DNA of 19,565 nt from an uncultured Clostridia bacterium (GCA_905210525.1 CAJLXE010000007.1:1-19565), one strand, 5' to 3'. Counted from the first letter of the stretch, positions 1-8,334 are shown. A program made the numbers and translations. The notes: a model not told the origin generated them from the sequence alone.

Positions 1-44
1 GCGTGCATTGCCAAAAAATCGGAAATAATGGATTAAAATTATAA
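1..44 (+). other. Possible 3' end of an upstream gene, frame uncertain
   Basis: The forward strand is open from the left edge to a TAA at 34-36 in frame 1, or to a TAA at 42-44 in frame 3. Either could be the last codons of a gene lying outside the window. The only support is the rho-independent terminator that begins at 43, which implies that a rightward gene ends here. Eleven to fourteen codons are too few to identify a product or to choose the frame. Confidence 0.3.
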
Positions 45-78
45 TTCCTTAAGCAGACAAATGCTAAAGGAATTTTTT
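43..78 (+). terminator. Rho-independent terminator of the upstream gene
   Basis: The arms AATTCCTTAAGC (43-54) and GCTAAAGGAATT (63-74) pair with a single A-A mismatch around an 8-base loop. The right arm runs into a six-T tract (73-78). This is a standard intrinsic terminator for rightward transcription. It separates whatever lies to the left from the large surface-protein gene. Confidence 0.8.
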
Positions 79-146
79 ATGCGCAACAATATGTTTGCGG
101 TTTGAGTAAAAATTTGGGATAATAGGAAATATTTTTTATTTTTTTG

Positions 147-175
147 TTGACTTTATGTTTTATGTGTGATAGAAT
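147..175 (+). promoter_or_regulatory. Sigma-A-type promoter of the surface protein gene
   Basis: A -35 box TTGACT (147-152) and a -10 box TAGAAT (170-175) are separated by exactly 17 bases. An A/T-rich tract lies upstream at 125-146 that could act as an UP element. Transcription would begin near 182, leaving a leader of roughly 95 nt before the ATG at 279. The leader contains a short CGG-TTTTA-CCG hairpin and a 6-bp pairing between ATGTAC (213-218) and GTACAT (272-277). I do not recognise it as a known riboswitch class. Confidence 0.75.
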
Positions 176-278
176 ATAGTATGTGTAGTATAAGCTTTGC
201 ACGATTAATTTGATATGTACGGTTTTACCGCATGACGGAGGACCTTCACTATATTGTTATTCACGGGGTGTGTACATT

Positions 279-3200
279 ATGACTAAGAAAAATAAAAAAA
301 TACTCAGCTTTACATTGTGCGCGGTAGTTCTTGCACTTATAGTAATTCCGATTGTAAATTCTTTAGGAACTTCTGCGGCAACATGGGTTATTAACAGCTG
401 TTACGTGACTAAAAGTGAGGTACCCATAAAATCTTCTGCGAGCAGTTCTTCAACCACTCTTACTACTATTCCTGCAAATACATATATTTATGTTATCGGC
501 ATAAGCGGCTCATGGGGCAAAACTGCCTATAACGGTAAAAAGGGTTATGTGGATATTTCAAAGGCAACGAGAAAAGACGGAAGTCCGGAGACATCCGGCG
601 AAGTTGAGAAACGTCTTGAAGCTATTCAGAGATATTTCGGCAACGGTGACGTATGGAAAGGCTCTTTGGAGAATAACACTGAAGGTGCTTTTATAAGCGG
701 ATCAACTACGGGCAATGCAGGTCCTTGGCAGTGCTTTGGTTTTGCCAGCGAGGTATGGAGAACGCTTTTCGGCTGCGAAATGGCACGTGCATACAGAAGC
801 GGCAGAGTTTATGAACTTGTAAGCGACAGCGACATGAAGCTTGTTGGACAATTGAGGCCTGCCTCTTATAATGCGACACACGTTAAAACGCTTTTAAGTA
901 AAGCCCGTCCCGGAGATATACTTCAGGCATGCAGCGGAACTACAGGCACATCCGGTCAGCACACTATGATTGTGGACAGCGTTGGTGCAGACGGAATTTA
1001 CATATATGATGCAAACGCAAACGGCACCAAAAACGGAATAAGACAAAGCAAATATTATACATGGCAACAGATGTACAGTGAAAGAAGGGGAGGAATGTCC
1101 CTTTATACATATGTAAATTATCCTGCTGCAACCGTTTCCAAGGTTATAGGCGGAGCCATAACGGTCAAGAACAGCGCGGGTAATGAAGCATCGGTTTTTT
1201 ATCTTCAGGATAAAATAAATTTTTCTGCAAATGTGTCCAATGCGACGGAAATCACTTATTATATATGCGAAAAATCATCAAATAAAGTAGTAAAGTCCGA
1301 AACGCTGAAGAATAAAACAAATTTTGCGGTTTCATATATATTCAGTGCCTTAACATCAAATTCAACCGAATATTATATTTATTACAAAGCTTCAAACTCT
1401 GCAAGCTCTGCAACGAGTGGCAGAAAGGCGTTTACGGTACAAGCTCCGTCGGTTTCGATATCGGGTGGCGCACTTACACTGTTTGTAGGAAAAACACATA
1501 CTCTTACAGCTACTAAATTGCCATCTTCGGCAACAGTTGCATGGACGTCGTCAAATGCCAATGTTGCGACAATAAATGCTAACGGTGTTATTACTGCAAA
1601 AGCGGCGGGTACGGTGACTATAACGGCAACGCTTTCATATAAAGCTACAGGCGGTTTAACGGTAAGAGCAACTGCGCAAAAAAGCGTTACGGTAAAAAAT
1701 CAGACGTTTACCGCAACTCTTAACCCGAACGGCGGCACTGTTTCCCCAAGCTCTATTACAATTGAAAACACAAAAACATATGGGGCACTTGCCAAATTAC
1801 CGACTCCGACAAGAAAGGGATATACCTTTGCAGGATGGTACACGGCGGCATCGGGCAGTACGAGAATAACTGATGACAGCAAGGTTTCGGTTACTGCAAA
1901 TATAACGCTTTATGCACATTGGACAGCAAAAAAATATACAGTAACGTTTAATCCTAACGGAAACGCGGACGAACTGGGAAATAAGGCGTCTGTAAATCCG
2001 GCAAGTCAAAATGTTACATATGATTCAGCTTACGGAACACTTTCTGTACCGGTATGGCCCGGACATACTTTTGACGGTTGGTACACAGCGGCATCCGGCG
2101 GCACAAAAATAACGTCGGCAACAATCGTAAAGATAACTGCCGCACAGACATTATATGCACATTGGACAATATCATCTTTTACGGTTACGTTCAATGCGAA
2201 TGGCGGCAGCACGTCAACTGCAACCAAGACTGTAAAATATATTGCTTTGTACGGAGAACTTCCTACTCCGACAAGGACAGGCTATACTTTTGACGGCTGG
2301 TATACGGCGGTATCCGGAGGAACTAAGGTAACAAAAGACAGCAAGGTTACAATTACGGCAAATACAACGCTTTATGCACACTGGACAGCAAATAAATATT
2401 CCGTAAACTTCAATGCAAACGGCGGCAGTCTTTCTTCTTCTGACAGCAAGACGGTAACATATGACGCTGCTTACGGCACGCTTCCTATACCTACGCGAAA
2501 AGGATATTCATTTGTAGGATGGTTTACGGATGCAAAGGGTGGCAACAGAATACTTGCTGAAACGAAGGTTACGATAACGTCAAAACAAACGCTTTACGCG
2601 CATTGGGAGCCGGGCTCTTACAGAGTAAGCTTTAACGCAAACGGCGGAGTAACTGCAACAGAAAGCAAATTTGTTACGTATCTCACTACATATGGAACGT
2701 TGCCTGTACCGACAAGAACAGGATATACTTTTGACGGTTGGTATACAGCGGCATCGGGCGGCACAAAGATTGTGGATTCGACTCCTGTTAATATAACAGA
2801 GGATCAGACGCTTCATGCACATTGGAAAGTAAATACATATAAGGTGTCGTTTGAAACCGGAAGCAAAGAAAGTACATTTGCAAGTAAAAATGTAACTTTT
2901 GATACACCGTACGGAACGTTGCCTGTACCGACAAGAACAGGCTATACTTTTGCAGGATGGTACACGGACAAAACTGCCGGTGAGCTTATAAAGGAAACTT
3001 CAATACTCAAGATAGGTTCGGACTCCATTCTTTATGCGAGATGGACGCCTAACAAATATAATATAAGGCTTGATGTAAACGGTGGCGACAGTGCGTCGGT
3101 TAGCATATCGGTTTCGTTTGAATTGCCGTACGGAAATATGCCGACGCCTGTAAAACACGGTTATGTGTTTGAAGGCTGGTATACGGAAGCAACGGGCGGA

Positions 3201-5123
3201 AAGCTTATAACATCCGAAAGCATTGTTGAGAATCCGTTTGATATAACGCTTTATGCACACTGGTCTGCAAAGAAGATAAAGCTTACATTCGATGCGGCAG
3301 GCGGTAAATCGTCTCTTGACAGTAAGATTGTTGAGTATGACAGAGCTTATGGAGAATTGCCGTCGGCAGAGAGAACGGGATATACGTTTATTTGCTGGAA
3401 AACAAAGGACGGTAAATCAATTTTTGCAGGGGACGTTGTTTCGCTCGTTGATGATTGCACACTTGTTGCAGAGTGGGAAGCACTTAAATTTACAATAGGA
3501 TTTGATACAAACGGAGGTTTGTTTGACGATTCGGCTATATCGATAGGTGCGAGTGCCGAAAAGGTTGTTGCATATGACGGAAATTATCCGGAGTTATATA
3601 CTCCTTACAGATACGGTTACAGATTTATCGGCTGGAAAACAAAGGATGGCAATTACGCATACAGCGGAGATATTGTAAAGATAACGTCTTCACAGAAGCT
3701 TGTTGCCGATTGGGTGCCTTTAAGTGTTAAAGTTACGTTTGACACTCAGGGTGGTGACATAGAATCAGAAACGATAACCGTAGAATATGCTTCCGCATAC
3801 GGAAAATTGCCTGTGCCGGTAAAAGAAGGATATACGTTTAAGGGCTGGCTGAATGATTCGGGCAGAGCGGTTACAGATCAGACAACGGTTTTGATCGCTG
3901 ATAACCACACTTTGACAGCTTCGTGGGAAGCAAACGAGTATACATTACGTTTTGTGTCAAATAGCGATGCCGATTACGGTGATGAGAAAAGGGTTAAATA
4001 CGATTCCGCATACGGAGAATTGCCTGTGCCTGAGAGAACAGGTTACAAATTCATTAACTGGACAGACAGTAACGGAAATACGGTATTTGAAGATGATATT
4101 GTGAAAATCACTTCGGATATGGAGCTTATTGCAAACTGGTCTCCGATGTTCTATGAGATTACGTTTGACGGAAAAGGTGCAAAGACAGTAATTCCTCCGA
4201 TGCTTGCCGAATATGATTCAGTGTACGGAGAGCTGCCGACAATACAGAGACCGGGATATATATTTGACGGTTGGTATATAAATGAGGAGCAGATTACCGA
4301 AGGAAGTTCTGTGAAAATTACATCTGACAGCGTTGCCGAGGCAAAGTGGATCGCAATAGTTTATGATGTTATATTCAACCATAACGGCGGTAAATGCAGT
4401 GTTGACAACATGGATTTTACCTGTGACCAGCTTTATTCGGCATTGCCGGAAATAACCAGAACGGGATATAATTTTGCGGGCTGGTTTAATGAAGAGGGTA
4501 ATCAGGTAACGGAAAACATGGCGGTTCGTCCGGTTGATAAGCTTGTATTTACAGCTCATTGGACGCCTGTAAAATACAATGTATATTTCAGCATAAATGA
4601 TGTTATAGATACAAGCCTTACAATGGAGGTTGAATATAATTCGACTTACGGAGAACTCCCGACGATAGATGCGGCAGGCTATAAGTTTATGTACTGGACC
4701 GATGAGAACGGGGAAAGAGTAAATTCCGATGACGTATATACATTTGTTTCGGATAAAACTCTTTATGCGGCAGTCAACATGAATAAGTTCAATATAACAT
4801 TCTATGCTGACGGAGGAAAGCCGGAATACAGCCATATGGATGTATATTACAACGACAAATTCGGAAAGCTTCCCGAATCGGTTAAAATGGGATATATGTT
4901 TGCAGGCTGGTACACAAAGGACGGCATGAAAGTTACTGAAGATACCGTAGCGAGATTCACTGAAGATACGACATTGTATGCGCGGTGGATTGAAATAGAA
5001 TCCAATACGGAGGCTGTATTCAACGGAAACGGTATGCTTGTTACCGGATGCGAGGTTGTTGCGGCGGTGAATGTACTTATACTTGCATTTACTTCTTTGA
5101 GAAAAAGAAAAAAGCGTAATTAA
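279..5123 (+). CDS. Giant secreted SH3b / cysteine amidase / Big_2 / InlB-repeat surface protein
   Basis: This gene encodes 1614 residues. I chose ATG 279, preceded by GGGGTG, over the in-frame TTG at 210 because residues 1-35 then form a normal signal peptide: a KKNKK n-region, a hydrophobic core, and a Gly-Thr-Ser-Ala-Ala exit. The order after that is as follows. An SH3b-like domain spans about 36-88. A papain/NlpC-P60/CHAP-like domain spans about 100-290, with putative catalytic Cys152 (WQCFGFA), His228 (GQHTMIV) and Asp244 or Asn246. A beta-rich linker spans 295-388 and a Big_2 domain about 391-475. Fifteen InlB B-repeats (Listeria-Bacteroides repeat, Flg_new) span 477-1574. The C-terminus has a hydrophobic segment followed by RKRKKRN. 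By family knowledge the front end cleaves peptidoglycan peptides or another amide bond and the repeats act as a stalk or adhesive surface. The in vivo substrate is not evident. No LPXTG is present. Confidence 0.88.
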   Translation: MTKKNKKILSFTLCAVVLALIVIPIVNSLGTSAATWVINSCYVTKSEVPIKSSASSSSTTLTTIPANTYIYVIGISGSWGKTAYNGKKGYVDISKATRKDGSPETSGEVEKRLEAIQRYFGNGDVWKGSLENNTEGAFISGSTTGNAGPWQCFGFASEVWRTLFGCEMARAYRSGRVYELVSDSDMKLVGQLRPASYNATHVKTLLSKARPGDILQACSGTTGTSGQHTMIVDSVGADGIYIYDANANGTKNGIRQSKYYTWQQMYSERRGGMSLYTYVNYPAATVSKVIGGAITVKNSAGNEASVFYLQDKINFSANVSNATEITYYICEKSSNKVVKSETLKNKTNFAVSYIFSALTSNSTEYYIYYKASNSASSATSGRKAFTVQAPSVSISGGALTLFVGKTHTLTATKLPSSATVAWTSSNANVATINANGVITAKAAGTVTITATLSYKATGGLTVRATAQKSVTVKNQTFTATLNPNGGTVSPSSITIENTKTYGALAKLPTPTRKGYTFAGWYTAASGSTRITDDSKVSVTANITLYAHWTAKKYTVTFNPNGNADELGNKASVNPASQNVTYDSAYGTLSVPVWPGHTFDGWYTAASGGTKITSATIVKITAAQTLYAHWTISSFTVTFNANGGSTSTATKTVKYIALYGELPTPTRTGYTFDGWYTAVSGGTKVTKDSKVTITANTTLYAHWTANKYSVNFNANGGSLSSSDSKTVTYDAAYGTLPIPTRKGYSFVGWFTDAKGGNRILAETKVTITSKQTLYAHWEPGSYRVSFNANGGVTATESKFVTYLTTYGTLPVPTRTGYTFDGWYTAASGGTKIVDSTPVNITEDQTLHAHWKVNTYKVSFETGSKESTFASKNVTFDTPYGTLPVPTRTGYTFAGWYTDKTAGELIKETSILKIGSDSILYARWTPNKYNIRLDVNGGDSASVSISVSFELPYGNMPTPVKHGYVFEGWYTEATGGKLITSESIVENPFDITLYAHWSAKKIKLTFDAAGGKSSLDSKIVEYDRAYGELPSAERTGYTFICWKTKDGKSIFAGDVVSLVDDCTLVAEWEALKFTIGFDTNGGLFDDSAISIGASAEKVVAYDGNYPELYTPYRYGYRFIGWKTKDGNYAYSGDIVKITSSQKLVADWVPLSVKVTFDTQGGDIESETITVEYASAYGKLPVPVKEGYTFKGWLNDSGRAVTDQTTVLIADNHTLTASWEANEYTLRFVSNSDADYGDEKRVKYDSAYGELPVPERTGYKFINWTDSNGNTVFEDDIVKITSDMELIANWSPMFYEITFDGKGAKTVIPPMLAEYDSVYGELPTIQRPGYIFDGWYINEEQITEGSSVKITSDSVAEAKWIAIVYDVIFNHNGGKCSVDNMDFTCDQLYSALPEITRTGYNFAGWFNEEGNQVTENMAVRPVDKLVFTAHWTPVKYNVYFSINDVIDTSLTMEVEYNSTYGELPTIDAAGYKFMYWTDENGERVNSDDVYTFVSDKTLYAAVNMNKFNITFYADGGKPEYSHMDVYYNDKFGKLPESVKMGYMFAGWYTKDGMKVTEDTVARFTEDTTLYARWIEIESNTEAVFNGNGMLVTGCEVVAAVNVLILAFTSLRKRKKRN
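1707..4997 (+). repeat. Fifteen tandem InlB B-repeats (Listeria-Bacteroides repeats)
   Basis: Each unit begins with a strand like YTVTFNANGG, contains YGTLPVPTRTGYTFDGWYT or a variant, and ends near an AHW-type tryptophan. These tryptophan codons start at 1920, 2163, 2382, 2604, 2823, 3042, 3261, 3474, 3711, 3924, 4137, 4347, 4560 and 4986. In unit 14 the position is a Val codon at 4773. Most unit-to-unit steps are 219-222 nt in the first half and 210-213 nt in the second half. Two longer steps, 243 and 237 nt, fall at units 2 and 9. The repeats are part of the protein's reading frame, not an independent element. Confidence 0.93.
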
Positions 5124-5148
5124 TTGATTTATTGGTTTGCTTGATCGG

Positions 5149-5184
5149 ATACCTCAAAACAGTTGTTTTGAGGTATTTGTTTTG
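5149..5184 (+). terminator. Perfect 12-bp hairpin, likely terminator of the surface protein gene
   Basis: ATACCTCAAAAC (5149-5160) and GTTTTGAGGTAT (5165-5176) pair without mismatch around the loop AGTT. They are followed by TTGTTTTG. The T tract is interrupted by a G, so termination may be incomplete. The hairpin lies 25 bases after the stop of the surface protein gene and 38 bases before the ATG of the next gene. Confidence 0.7.
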
Positions 5185-5214
5185 CGAATAACGGCAGATA
5201 AGAAAGAGTTTTTT

Positions 5215-5982
5215 ATGATAGATATGCATGTGCATCTTGAGTATGCGGATTATACGTTTGATTGGATAGATAAATTTGTTGAGCGTGCGGTGGCTATGAA
5301 TATAGATACGTTGTGTCTTGTTGAACATACGCACCAGTTCAGGGATTTTGCACCTATGTACAGGGATGCGGTGAATTACAGTAAGTTCCAGCATGACTGG
5401 TATTACAAGAAAAAACTGCGAAATTTATCTGAATATACGGAATTTATAACGACTGTACGTAAAAGAGAATATCCGATAAAATTGCTTTTCGGACTTGAAG
5501 TGTGCTATTTTGAAAACATGGAAGATTTAATATACGACAGAATCAATTCATATAATTTTGATCACATAATAGGCTCGGTGCATTGGCTTGACGGATTCGG
5601 TTTTGATTTGAACAGAGATCAATGGAACGGTATTGATGTAGACGACGCATATAGAAGGCACTTTGAAATAATGGAAAAGCTTATAGAATCGGAACTGTTT
5701 GAGACGGTAGCGCATCCGGATTCCATAAAGTTATTCGGACACATTCCGTCGTATGATATGAAGCCTACTTATAACAGAATTGCACAGCTTATGAAACGCC
5801 ATGGAACATCTGCCGAGCAAAACGGCGGAGCACATCTGAAAGACAATAGAATTGAGCTTGGTATGGCTCCGGATTTTTTGAAGTCGGTAAAGGAAAATCA
5901 CGTAAATATAATTACGTGTTCCGATGCACACAGACCGGAACACGTAGGAGTAAATATTGCGGAGCTTACTGCAACGCTTTGA
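5215..5982 (+). CDS. PHP-family phosphatase, histidinol-phosphatase-like (HisJ/HisK type)
   Basis: This gene encodes 255 residues, the usual size of PHP histidinol-phosphatases. The metal-binding pattern of the polymerase-and-histidinol-phosphatase fold is complete: His5-x-His7 at the N-terminus, Glu37-His38-x-His40, Glu95, His123 (GSVHW), His167 (AHPD) and Asp237-x-His239 (SDAHRPEHVG). Three divalent metals would be bound, and the family hydrolyses phosphomonoesters such as L-histidinol phosphate. ATG 5215 is preceded by AGAAAGAG and places HVH at residue 5, as expected. The longer TTG start at 5137 would run through the terminator hairpin and is rejected. No his biosynthesis gene is nearby, so the true substrate could be another phosphate ester. 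I see no convincing promoter between the hairpin and the start. Confidence 0.85.
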   Translation: MIDMHVHLEYADYTFDWIDKFVERAVAMNIDTLCLVEHTHQFRDFAPMYRDAVNYSKFQHDWYYKKKLRNLSEYTEFITTVRKREYPIKLLFGLEVCYFENMEDLIYDRINSYNFDHIIGSVHWLDGFGFDLNRDQWNGIDVDDAYRRHFEIMEKLIESELFETVAHPDSIKLFGHIPSYDMKPTYNRIAQLMKRHGTSAEQNGGAHLKDNRIELGMAPDFLKSVKENHVNIITCSDAHRPEHVGVNIAELTATL

Positions 5983-6014
5983 TAATTATTTTTTTGAAGC
6001 AACCAAAGGCTTTG

Positions 6015-8240
6015 TTATTCCGCATCGTTGCGTTCAGGGAAGTTTTCGTATTCTCCCATGAGCTTAAGTGTTGCTTCAAAGCTTAAGTCGGCATTTGCCA
6101 ATGTTGTTGTAAGAGATGTTGTCTTGTAAGAGTATTCTTTGTGATTAAATTTGAACTCCATAATTAATATATTTTGATACAGCATCTGTATATCGACGGT
6201 TACATATGAACAATTATCAATATAATTGCTTGTATCCGAACCTGTAAATTTGAAAAAATCTTCAGGGGTCAGATCGACATAGATATGACTTGTTCCGCCA
6301 TATTGTATGCTTATGGGATATTGTTTAAAAAGTATGCTTTGGAACTCTTTGTTGCTTATAAGGTTGAGCGCAGGCGATGAAATCGAATTGAACAGTTCAT
6401 CAGCATCAAAGGCGGTTTTGTATTTATCTTTTTGTATTTTGTTGTTGTCAATAACGTTAAATAAACTTGAATATTTATACCCGTCTTTGAAATACTGTAT
6501 CAACGAATTGGGCGGATAAGCGTCCTGATTATAATTTTCAATCAACATCTGTTTATTGGGTGAAAACCTGTCTATGAGCATTGTTGTTGTATTTTTGGAT
6601 GAGGTACTATCTTTAAATACCGTATTTATCAACAAATTTTTTTCGGAAGTAAACAGCTCGCTAAGATTTTTTATGTATTCTGCTGCCGAAAGCGGATACA
6701 TATCTTTAATATCACCGTCTTTATAGCTTTGTATGTCGGGTATAATCAATTCATTGTTTTTATTATGATAATCAAATTGCAGTGTTAAGTGATCTTGTTT
6801 AAGCTTATCGGATATATAATATTTGTAATCCATTTTTACCGAGATCGGGGCTCTGTTGCTGTCCAAAAAAAGGGTTATGTAAACAATATCGAACGGAGCG
6901 TCCTCCGGAGAACAACCGGTAAGCTTTATATATTTATCAACAGTGAGTGCAATTCGGAGATTATAAAACGCGTCAAAGGATGATATATATGCATACGAAT
7001 CATGATAACTTAAAGTATCATAGCTTATAGTGATCATATCACAGCTTTCGGGCGTGATATTTTTCAGTAATGTGCAAGGAATGTCGAGTGCACTTTTGTA
7101 TTTTATAAAGTCATCCATACTGCATTTGAATTTGGTTTGTGCAGGAATCGTATTATTGCCGTAGTAAGATTTAGTAAAATACATATATTCTCCGTCGTAA
7201 TAATAATCTTCTGCTTGCCGGAATCCGTAATCGGATGAAGTGAACGATGCCAGCATATTTATTGATTTGCTGTTATTGTTGAATAAATACATATTTGCCC
7301 GGATACTGTTGAACTTTTGAGTATCGTTACTGAACATCTCGTAATAGATTTCTTGGTTCATATCTATGCTTATGCATTTATTTTCGAGCATAGAAGAATA
7401 AATATCCGAAACTATTGTTTCAGGACTATCGAAAACAGGTTTGATGTTATGCTTTTCCGCATAGCCCTTGATTGAACATAAAAATTGTGGGTCGCGATGC
7501 TCCTTTGAAACGGCTTCCTTTACATAAAATTCAAAATAATCGTTCTCTTCATTCAGTTCAAGAACAACACTTAATAAATTAATGTTTTCGAATGGTGCGG
7601 GATCTGCACCGGTAATTGCGAGATAGTCCTCGGTATGTATCAGCAATGTTGCAAATGTATCAAAGAAATCGGAAAGTTTTACTATTTTATTTTCTATAAG
7701 ATCTGCAAGCTGTTCCTTTGTAGTGATTGCCTTGAAAAGAGTATATGTACCGCAGGTGGTGTTTGCTGTCCATGCTTCAATATTGCATCGTGATGTAACG
7801 CCGCCGCAATAGGTGATGTCTTCGGATGAATCGCCATAATCGCGGCGCATTGTTGTCATTTGTGAATCGTTATAATAGAAGACATCGATGCGGTTGGGAA
7901 ATGACCCGTATAAGTATTCGATCTGAGCAGCCGATGTTACATTTGCATTGCTTATGTTGCTGTCATACAGGATTGAAGCCTTAATGGACGGTCGTGATAA
8001 TTGTATTTCATAGCTGTTTGCATTTAACTGTTTTTCCCAACGGTTGAGAATGCTCTCTGCTTGTTTTAGCGGTGTATTTTCGCTTTGTGCGCCGGGTGAC
8101 GGAGAAGGAGACTCGGTTGCCGATGGCGTTGAAAGATCTGTATCGGTTGCCGACGGAGCCGGTGAGACGCACGCACTCAGTGCGGTTGTTATTAACAGTA
8201 TAACAGCAAGAAGCATGGCCTCGGTTTTTCTTGTTTTCAT
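6015..8240 (-). CDS. Large lipoprotein of unknown function with three diverged repeat modules
   Basis: This gene encodes 741 residues. The N-terminus is a clear type II signal peptide: MKTRK, a hydrophobic stretch, and the lipobox Leu21-Ser22-Ala23-Cys24. A Ser/Thr/Pro-rich linker (25-58) would tether the mature protein outside the membrane. The remainder is acidic to neutral and rich in Tyr, Asn and predicted beta strands. A motif of hydrophobic residues, Lys or Leu, Thr-Gly and then alternating strands recurs at Thr210-Gly211, Thr441-Gly442 and Thr666-Gly667. The spacings are 231 and 225 residues, which suggests a triplicated domain. The fold could resemble the LolA/LppX-like or DUF6612-like lipoproteins of Bacillota, but this is inference. 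The start is the ATG at 8238-8240, preceded on the minus strand by AAAGGATCGGAA. The gene converges with the PHP gene (32-bp gap). No catalytic motif was seen. Confidence 0.85.
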   Translation of the reverse strand: MKTRKTEAMLLAVILLITTALSACVSPAPSATDTDLSTPSATESPSPSPGAQSENTPLKQAESILNRWEKQLNANSYEIQLSRPSIKASILYDSNISNANVTSAAQIEYLYGSFPNRIDVFYYNDSQMTTMRRDYGDSSEDITYCGGVTSRCNIEAWTANTTCGTYTLFKAITTKEQLADLIENKIVKLSDFFDTFATLLIHTEDYLAITGADPAPFENINLLSVVLELNEENDYFEFYVKEAVSKEHRDPQFLCSIKGYAEKHNIKPVFDSPETIVSDIYSSMLENKCISIDMNQEIYYEMFSNDTQKFNSIRANMYLFNNNSKSINMLASFTSSDYGFRQAEDYYYDGEYMYFTKSYYGNNTIPAQTKFKCSMDDFIKYKSALDIPCTLLKNITPESCDMITISYDTLSYHDSYAYISSFDAFYNLRIALTVDKYIKLTGCSPEDAPFDIVYITLFLDSNRAPISVKMDYKYYISDKLKQDHLTLQFDYHNKNNELIIPDIQSYKDGDIKDMYPLSAAEYIKNLSELFTSEKNLLINTVFKDSTSSKNTTTMLIDRFSPNKQMLIENYNQDAYPPNSLIQYFKDGYKYSSLFNVIDNNKIQKDKYKTAFDADELFNSISSPALNLISNKEFQSILFKQYPISIQYGGTSHIYVDLTPEDFFKFTGSDTSNYIDNCSYVTVDIQMLYQNILIMEFKFNHKEYSYKTTSLTTTLANADLSFEATLKLMGEYENFPERNDAE

Positions 8241-8270
8241 AGTAAATATTTCCGATCCTTTCGTAGTAAT

Positions 8271-8309
8271 AAAAAAGACGGAATCGAGACATTAATGTCA
8301 GTATCCGCC
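8271..8309 (-). terminator. Rho-independent terminator after the P-loop gene
   Basis: Read on the minus strand, GGCGGA (8309-8304) pairs with TCCGTC (8282-8277) through one G-U pair. Inside it is the palindrome GACATTAATGTC (8299-8288). The hairpin is followed by six T's (8276-8271). It lies 25 bases beyond the stop of the P-loop gene and 30 bases before the lipoprotein start, so the two minus-strand genes need not be one transcript. I found no convincing promoter for the lipoprotein in the remaining space. Confidence 0.75.
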
Positions 8310-8334
8310 TTTGCTTTATTGTATCAGGTAATTA

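Noticed and set aside
182..278. Riboswitch in the leader of the surface protein gene (cyclic di-GMP or similar)
   Set aside because: The GGAGGACC and CGGGGTG segments look suggestive, but the conserved core sequences of the GEMM, ydaO and guanidine classes are absent and the leader is only about 95 nt.
4218..4835. Open minus-strand frame of 205 codons inside the giant repeat gene
   Set aside because: It lies wholly antisense to clear InlB repeats, has low-complexity Ile/Tyr/Arg-rich content without motifs, and no ribosome site or promoter. It is a by-product of the repeat codon composition.
1707..4997. CRISPR-like or mobile repeat array
   Set aside because: The regular ~213-222 base period is an in-frame protein repeat with diverged codons, not short direct repeats with unique spacers.
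5137..5214. N-terminal extension of the PHP phosphatase from a TTG start
   Set aside because: The extension reads through the terminator hairpin, lacks a ribosome site and does not resemble PHP proteins, whose HxH motif normally lies at the very N-terminus.
5983..6014. Possible terminator between the convergent PHP and lipoprotein genes
   Set aside because: The only stem is AAGC/GCTT, four pairs around an eight-base loop, and the T run precedes rather than follows it on the plus strand. This is too weak to call.
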